From Plasmodium coatneyi (taxonomy: Eukaryota > Apicomplexa > Aconoidasida > Haemosporida > Plasmodiidae): a stretch of DNA of 64,000 bases. Below the pieces are notes generated by a model. That model searched no databases and was not told where the DNA came from. It saw only the letters and a list, made by a program, of their open reading frames with translations. The translations under genes and the position numbers were made by a program. The first letter of the stretch is position 1; the number at the start of each line of letters is the position of its first letter. The stretch is from contig NC_033568.1 of assembly GCF_001680005.1 (NCBI RefSeq), positions 62,001 to 126,000 of the forward strand, in the 5' to 3' direction. Below, piece by piece: positions 57,536-64,000 of the stretch.

Positions 57536-59255
57536 TTACATGTTTTGATAACCTATATTTCTTGGGTGACGTGGTCCATTATTTACTCCTGTTCCTGTTC
57601 TTCCGCCACTGGTGGACGGTCTGGTAGACTGTCTTGTAGATGGTCTTGTGTATGCAGCAGGAGAACGTACTATGGAATTATCCATTGAACTTTCTTCTGC
57701 CGAGCCCAATATGGAATCGTTTTCTGTTGAAGCTTCCGTCAGTGTGTCAAAGACAGGCCCTGCTGATCTTCTCATCCTTCTATTGCTGCTTCCATTGGAA
57801 TTGTTACCCAACCAAGAAGACCATGGCTTATACTAAAGGGAAGGAACGTTGTTAGGTGTGTTAGAAGAAAGGTTGTTAGTGGTGGAAAGAAGGAAGGTTG
57901 TGAAGTGGGTGATAGGTGGGTGATAGGTGGGTGATAGGTGGGTGATAGGTGGGTGATAGTTGGGTGATAGGTGGGTGATAGTTGGGTGATAGGTGGGTGA
58001 TAGTTGGGTGATAGGTGGGTGATAGTTGGGTTGTTAGGGTGGTGGTTGGTGGTAGGTGGGTTGTTAGGGTGGTGGTTGGTGGTTGGTGGAAGGCAAGGTT
58101 GTTAGGGTGCTAGGGTGTTAGGTGGAAGGAAGGTGGTGTTAGGGTTGGAAATAAGGAAGGAAGGTTGTTAAATATTTCAATTTTTTTTATTTTTTAATTT
58201 TTTAAAATTTTGAAATTTTTTAGGTGCTTACTTTGTATAATAGGAAAGGGGTACCTATGGTTGCTAAGGTGCCAATTATAGAAGAGATGGAGGAGGTGGT
58301 GGTGGCAGAACGTACAGCCTCGTCTAATTTGGATTGTGTTGATTGTTTCTCTTGCTCCGTTCTTTCTTGTGCAGATTCTAATTCATTTTTCAAATCTGAT
58401 AGTTTTTGCTTGATGTCATCCCCATGATTTTTCCAATAATTTTTACAATAATCATCACCATTATTAGGTGGTGTCCTACAATGTGTTTCCACTTTTTCAT
58501 ATGCTGTATTTACGTCCTGCAAGTAATTGCCACATTTATTAACACCCTCAGACCCACTATATTTTAACAGAGTTTCTATGGCACCATAGTCATACAAGAA
58601 TTCGAATAATGCTTTTCTTTGATTGAAGGTTTCTCCGTCGATAGTAGGGTATAGATTTTCACACTTATGTGGTACTTTAAGCTTCTTCAGGTCGTCGTAA
58701 ATATTTCCCATATCCTTTTGAAATGCACTACCATAATTTAATATGTTAAATAATATATCACCTAACCAATAATACAAGAAGTTGCAGCGTACTGTATAAA
58801 ACGAGTCTGTTTCATTCATTTCTGATACATAACAGGACGCCTTTACAATTTTATCCATATAATTATCCATACCCTGATATCTCCCTACTTTAATCTTCAT
58901 GTCCTCTACGCTCCCGTACCTGTCACATTTGCCTCTTCCATCATTGAATTTTCTATAGTACAATAAATATGAGTTTAAACCTTCCAATTTGTCCCCCTAT
59001 AAATAGAATTAATGAAGGAAAATATATACATACATATATGTATATATAGGTATATATATATGATATATATATGTATATATATATGTATGTATATAGGTAT
59101 ATCTAGGCACATATATGAGGTATGTATATATATTCATTATGAATGGAACAAGGAACGAAGGACCACGAGTGGTGGAAGGAAGGAAGAAGGACCAACCCTT
59201 CCTTCCTTTCCCCCACACTTATTCCTTCAGTGTTGTTCCTTACCGTTTCTGACAT
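57536..59255 (-). CDS. KIR: KIR variant antigen, complete three-exon gene
   Basis: KIR of about 357 residues. Exon 1 is 59255-59244 (M-S-E-T, donor GTAAGG). Exon 2 is 58996-58232 (acceptor TTTATAG): L-E-G-L-N-S-Y-L-L-Y-Y, C-N-F-L-Y-Y-W-L-G-D-I, a Glu/Lys/Gln-rich helix, and a membrane segment I-I-G-T-L-A-T-I-G-T-P-F-L-L-Y-K at donor GTAAGC. Exon 3 is 57832-57536: Y-K-P-W-S-S-W-L-G-N, basic, Ser/Glu-rich, then R-P-S-T-R-Q-S-T-R-P-S-T-S, ending I-G-Y-Q-N-M. The tail is paired with that at 41.9 kb and the membrane exon with that at 51.9 kb, so the gene looks like a mosaic of two lineages. Intron 2 (57833-58231) is largely the GTGGGTGATAG minisatellite. Confidence 0.9.
57895..58165 (+). repeat. 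GTGGGTGATAG minisatellite inside a KIR intron
   Basis: About ten units of GTGGGTGATAG and GTTGGGTGATA (57910-58030), then GGTGGTTGGTGGTAGG, GGGTTGTTAGG and GGAAGGTGGTG. It lies wholly within the intron between the membrane and tail exons, so the transcript is C/A-rich here. Confidence 0.85.
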
Positions 59256-60535
59256 TGTTATAGTTTATGTATGTGTATAATGAAGTTATATATTGAAATT
59301 TTCTGTTTATTCATACATTCAATATGAAGGGGGAAGGGAAGTGTATGCCAAAAAATTTTCTGTGCTTGTTTCATGATGATGGTAAATGTGTGAAATTTTT
59401 GCACTTTTTATTATGTGTGTGTGAAAACCATACGTACACATATTACACTTCTAATTTTTTCGAATAGTAACAGAAACACATTCTATATGTACATATATAT
59501 ATATCAAAGTCACTCTATGCATATATATTTAATGGGGAATGGATAGGCGGAATTTTCTTTTCTTCCTTCTTCAGCAGTAGTATATATGTGTTGTTTAAAT
59601 TTTTAAAACAACGATATTATATTGCATATATATATGTATCGAAAATTTATTACGTATGTTGCACATATATATAATTAAGATAACAGTAGGATGGGAGGGT
59701 GCAAAATTTTTTTTTTTTTTCTTCCTTTTGAACAGATATTTCAGCAGGGAAAAAAAATTTTTGTGCTTGTGCACATTTTCTAATTTATGCTCAAATATTT
59801 TATTAGAAGCATTATATTATATAATGATCATTCGTACCGTTTCCTTCCCTTTCCTTCCATCCCCTTAACTGTTATGTTTATAGAAGGAGTGTAATATTTA
59901 TTCCTTCTTTGTGATGGCGTATACAAAAAATAATGTTCATTTTTTTGGCATGCTCAAAATTAGGTTATTGTATTAGAAACCTTATTATTATGAACAGTAT
60001 ATTTTCATTCATACTTTTATTTATAACTATTATGTATATGCACATATATAGAGGGGGAACGTAATATGTTCTTTTTACTTCTTTTCCCCTCCTTTCCTCT
60101 TCCCTTTTTGAGTGGGAGAAAACCCTTTTCTCACTTTATTTTGACTTGGTTTGATCAACTTCCTTTCCCAGTAAGATGATCCAAAATATATGTTTATTAA
60201 TATATTTGTTTTTTTTTTTTCTGTTACAAATTCCTTTTTTCTTTCTTTTTTTTTTTTCTTTTTTTTTTTTTTCCTTTTTTTTTTTTCTTTTTTTTTCTTT
60301 TTTTTTCTTTCTTTTTTTTTCTTTTTTTTTCTTTTTTTTAAAGAAAAATAATTCATAGAAAAAAAAAAATAAGAGAAAATGCAAGAATGAATATAGAAAA
60401 AAAAAAAAGGGAGAGAAAGAGAAAAAAAAAAAAAAAAAAAAAAAAAAATGTGTGTCCTTCTGTCCCTTTGTTCTGTATAAACTATGTGATCATTCATGTA
60501 CTTCACTGGGGGGCATCCATTCATTTAATGCTACA
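59256..60535. other. Intergenic region with T-rich/A-rich mirror and SICAvar-like flank
   Basis: No gene seen. At about 60135-60160 TCACTTTATTTTGACTTGG resembles the SICAvar 3' flank (CACTTCATTTTGATTTG at 41341). From about 60208 to 60340 the strand is T-rich with C interruptions, and from 60340 to 60450 A-rich with G interruptions, so a long imperfect hairpin is possible. The frames there are Lys/Phe artefacts. Confidence 0.5.
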
Positions 60536-62756
60536 TTAAATACGTTGATAACTTATATTTCTTGACTTCTGTTGCCTATTCCTGTGTCTTTGTTGGCTTC
60601 GTTGTGGACGTCGTAGTTCCTTTCCTTTTCTGTCATTAATATTTACCCTTCCTCTGTGTGGTGATCGTTGTTCACCATTATATATGGTAGAAGAATCTTC
60701 TGTTATGAAATCTGTTGTTGATGAATCACCTATTGTTGAATATATTGTCGACATATCTGTAGATGAAGTTTCTGTAGATGTGTCGTTAAAGTTCCGTTGG
60801 ATGGTGGCTCTTTTATTTCTTCTTCTTCCATTGTTCATTCTGTTGTTACTGCTTCCTCCAAAGAAGGTGTTTCTTATCCAGGAAGGTAAAAGGTTATACT
60901 GAAAATTGTGAAGGAGGTAGGGGGGAGTGGAAATGCATACCATATATATATGTCCACATGTCCACACATATATACCTATATATATATGCATATGTATGTA
61001 TATATATAAATAAATGTACATATATGTATATGTACGTAGACACATATACGTATATGTATATATATATAGATCTATTATAATTATGTTAATTACTTACTTT
61101 ATAAAGGAGGAAAGTAGCAATTGTTGATAATCCTACTGCAGCTAATCCAGAAGAGACAGCGGCGGGGATGGTGATATTAGTACAATCTGATGTATGTTTT
61201 AATTTGCACTTTAATTGTGATGGTGATAAAATGGGGTTGCTGCTAGGAGAAACATCTTTCCTCTGCTGGTGGAACCATCTATTGAATTCAGTACACCATG
61301 CTTTGTCAGAATGTGTACCACTTCCACTTCCACCTTCACAATGTTGCTTCATTTGATTGTATGCATCAGCTGCAGTAGTAAGGTAACTGTAATATTCTTC
61401 CTTATTGCAGTTAACGGTGGAACTTTCACCAGGAGTTAGAATTTTTGGAAGGTCCACTTGTATAGTGGCGTAGTCCTGCGTATATTCGTATAATGCTTTC
61501 ATATTGATGAAAATGTTCCAAGGGATGTTTTCCTTCCCTCCATCATATAAAACATCACATGAGGTATCAGTTCCTAGCCCTTTCAGTTTTTTTAATTCTG
61601 TGTAGACTTCCTTCATGGCGGTGGAAAAATTGTTAGGTTCGGTCATAGTGCGGAATACCTCATAACCTATCCAATAATATAAGGAGGTGCAATAATCCTT
61701 ACCACTGGGCGATGCCTCCCGCTGTGGTTTCTCCATTTTTGATGCAAGGCAGTAGGCTTGCATAGCCTGTTCCTCATAGTTCCCGAAACTGCTATATTTC
61801 GTCAATATACCTTCTAGTGCCGTTTTCACTGTATCTGTGCTCGTTCCACATTCACTCTTCTCCATTGCATTACTTAATTCATCGTGCATTTCATAGGAAG
61901 GTAATTGTTGCCTACACGTTTTCTATAAATAAGTAATGGAAAGGTAATGGAAATTGGGGATGTGAAGAGGGGGGTGGTAGATTGGAAGGATGGTTCCTTC
62001 CTCCCTTCCCCTCCTCTTCCCTTTTGGTGGGGAAGGAAGTGAGGGTGAAGTTATTATAATCATCATTATTTATTATTATTCATTATTTATTATTGCTATT
62101 ATTTATTATTATACCGGTTGATGTGTTCCTAGTCCTGCCCCTGGCTGCGGTACAGGTCTCGGTAGTGCCGCTGCTACTTTATACATTGCCTCGTACAATT
62201 GTTGAGGAGTATATGTTCTATACCCCTTCTTAATTTCATCACATTCCCCTTCATTCTGTGTGGCGTTACATTGTTGTTGTACCTTCTCATATGCTATGGC
62301 AATTTTCTGTAAATAAGTAGCATATCTTTCACAATTGACCTTAGCTGAATCATCATGCCCGTTCCATGACCCTTCACTTCCTAAGGAATAACTTCCGAGT
62401 TGCTCCATTAGAGCGAATAACTTTTCTCCTGTTTTATTCTCTTCTATTTTATATTCCCCCGTGTGGAATAATGTATTTAATATTTTTGGTAATCCACTCA
62501 TAAGTGTTCCAAATGAACTTTTATCGTCCAATTTTTCATATAGTATGCTTCCCATTAAGTAATATAGAAGATCACAACGTTCGTCGTCCGAAAATTCGGG
62601 CTTAGTTATGCCGGATACACAACACCAAACACCTAAAACATCATCCAGGAAACTTTTATCATATTGTTCGTCCGACAGTGATGCTTCCACCATAACCTTG
62701 TATCCACCTAAAACTTCCTTCACTTGACTGCAATAAAGTCTTCCTTCTTCCGCCAT
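60536..62756 (-). CDS. KIR: Two-ectodomain KIR variant antigen
   Basis: Three exons give about 609 residues. Domain 1 is 62756-62115, starting with its own ATG (M-A-E-E-G-R-L-Y-C-S-Q), with W-C-C-V-S-G, C-D-L-L-Y-Y-L-M-G and a Pro-rich end G-T-H-Q-P at phase-0 donor GTATAA. Domain 2 is 61922-61098 (acceptor TTTATAG): L-P-S-Y-E-M, C-T-S-L-Y-Y-W-I-G-Y, and a membrane segment ending T-F-L-L-Y-K at donor GTAAGT. Tail is 60898-60536: Y-N-L-L-P-S-W-I-R-N, Asn/Arg-rich, Ser/Thr-rich, ending N-I-S-Y-Q-R-I. The 5' exon has no membrane or tail exon and the 3' part has no first exon, and phases agree, so one gene is the simplest reading. Alternative: a solitary 5' fragment next to a KIR with an unseen first exon. 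Confidence 0.75.
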
Positions 62757-64000
62757 GACTTTTACTCATATTATTCAAAGGTGAACTAATCAAAACTTTT
62801 GCACTTTGTGCATATAACTGAGATAATGTATATACGTACTTCTCCATTTACTATAATATAGGGGAAATACCATGCGCATAGTATGTATGTATGTATATCC
62901 TCACCGTGAATAAAGAAGAGTAGTCCCTTTACTAGTTACTTCTATTATTACTGCTGTTATTCTTTTATATGTGTTGTATATGTAATAAATTCATGTTCAG
63001 AAATTATTCATTCATTCATGCAAAAGAGATATGTATGAACATTTCGGAAAAATGGGAAAAAAAGGGCAAAGAATCAAAATTTTTCGTTTATTATTCATTC
63101 ATATATTTTAAATGTACTACTCCGTATGATTATTTAGGATACTACACTATTATTCATTCTTCCTATTTATCGTGTATATATATATATATATGAAGTGTGG
63201 AATTTTCTTCAGGATAATATTTACCATGCGCTATTCTTTATCCATATTTTATTATTATTGGAAGTGTTTTCAAAATATGATAACTTATGCAATGCACTTC
63301 ATACATAAAGAGTATTTCCCCACGGGGGGTGTATATCCATCCGGGTCCACTGGATAATGCGCATTTATGGAATATATGGGAGTGATAGAATATGGGAAAT
63401 TGTTTTTATTATATGTATTGTAGGAAATATTTTATATATATTCCTATTACAATATTTTTTTTGCAGTGCACGGCCCTTCTCCTTCCTTTACTTCTGTTTA
63501 TTACCATTCTAACAGTAATAATAATTCTTCTCATTTTTTTTTTCCATTCTCCTATCTATTCGCTTGATGTGAGTATGTTTACAAATAACTCATTTATGTA
63601 AGAAATATATACTACATTACCTGAGCTACGCACCTTTTCCCTTCTTTCAGTACATATTACATTTTTGCATATATATTCAGGTTCCCTTAATTTTACTTTT
63701 TTTTTTATGTTCCTCTTTTTTGTATTGTATGGAAGTGTATTCAAGTTTTTTTGTGTGTAAAGTCAATATATAAGTGAAGTGAAAGCAAGTAAAAAAAATG
63801 TACTTAAAAAAAAAAAGGAAAAGAAATTTTTTTTTTTTTTTTGTTCTTTCACTTTACTAATATATTGGTGAATTATTTTTACTTAACTGAGAGTGCTTGT
63901 ACATAATTTTCCACTTCATTTTGACATGTTGGTAAATTTTTATTGCGCAAGGTCCTACATGCTTATTTATTTTTTTTTTCCTTACAAGTATTTATGTTTA
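62757..64000. other. AT-rich end of window with SICAvar-like 3' flank
   Basis: No coding exon is supported. From about 63745 the plus strand shows TATATAAGTGAAGTGAAAGC, CACTTCATTTTGACATG, GGTAAATTTTTATTGC and ATGCTTATTTATTTTT in the same order as the SICAvar 3' flank at 41300-41410. No last SICAvar exon is recognisable just upstream. Confidence 0.5.

Noticed and set aside
60075..60524. Minus-strand Lys-rich open frame
   Set aside because: Generated by the T-rich/A-rich tracts.

Overview
The window is nuclear DNA of a malaria parasite from the Plasmodium knowlesi / P. coatneyi group. It carries the two variant-antigen families typical of that group side by side: SICAvar (cysteine-rich exons, one transmembrane segment, and a conserved last exon beginning Y-F-G-M-L) and KIR, a pir-superfamily family (a tiny first exon, an ectodomain exon with a C-x-F/L-Y-Y/F-W-x-G motif that ends in a transmembrane segment plus Y-K, then a short Ser/Thr-rich tail exon). 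The DNA is AT-rich, with (TA)n tracts, polypurine minisatellites and internal copies of the telomeric heptad GGGTTTA. Which of the two species it is cannot be settled by reading alone. I see no housekeeping gene, tRNA, rRNA or CRISPR.

Layout. 1-3235: 3' part of a damaged SICAvar (+). 3631-16910: a minus-strand run of KIR genes (3.6-5.9 two-domain, 7.1-8.7, 11.3-12.8, 14.0-15.4 and a decayed tail exon at 16.6-16.9 kb), interrupted at 10.3-10.8 kb by an exon of a two-transmembrane (2TM) exported-type gene. 18258-28335: plus strand, with a complete 2TM gene and three KIR genes (20.8, a chimeric and frameshifted one at 23.2, and 26.8 kb). 29355-33606: two minus-strand KIRs, the first with a stop at the first codon of its tail exon. 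36956-41240: a complete short four-exon SICAvar (+). 41889-62756: seven minus-strand KIRs, two of them two-domain, plus a 2TM relic at 54.1 kb. From 62757 on there is no gene, but a relic of SICAvar 3'-flanking sequence begins near 63.7 kb.

How it fits together. Both families are thought to encode variant proteins exported to the infected red-cell surface, so the region looks like a repertoire factory: intact genes, truncated tails, domain duplications, a chimera and orphan exons lie together among minisatellites. Every KIR intron but one is phase 0 (the exception is the added stalk intron of the 47.7-50.1 kb gene), which makes exons interchangeable. Three KIRs seem to have gained a second ectodomain that way. 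Both SICAvar genes face a KIR tail-to-tail, and SICAvar-like 3' flanks recur without a SICAvar at about 51.1, 60.1 and 63.8 kb, the first two again facing a KIR 3' end. This suggests that a SICAvar-KIR module was duplicated and later lost SICAvar bodies.

Limits: exon boundaries are read from GT/AG signals, frame continuity and comparison between the paralogues in the window. The tiny first exons are the least certain part. Homopolymer frameshifts could be assembly errors.
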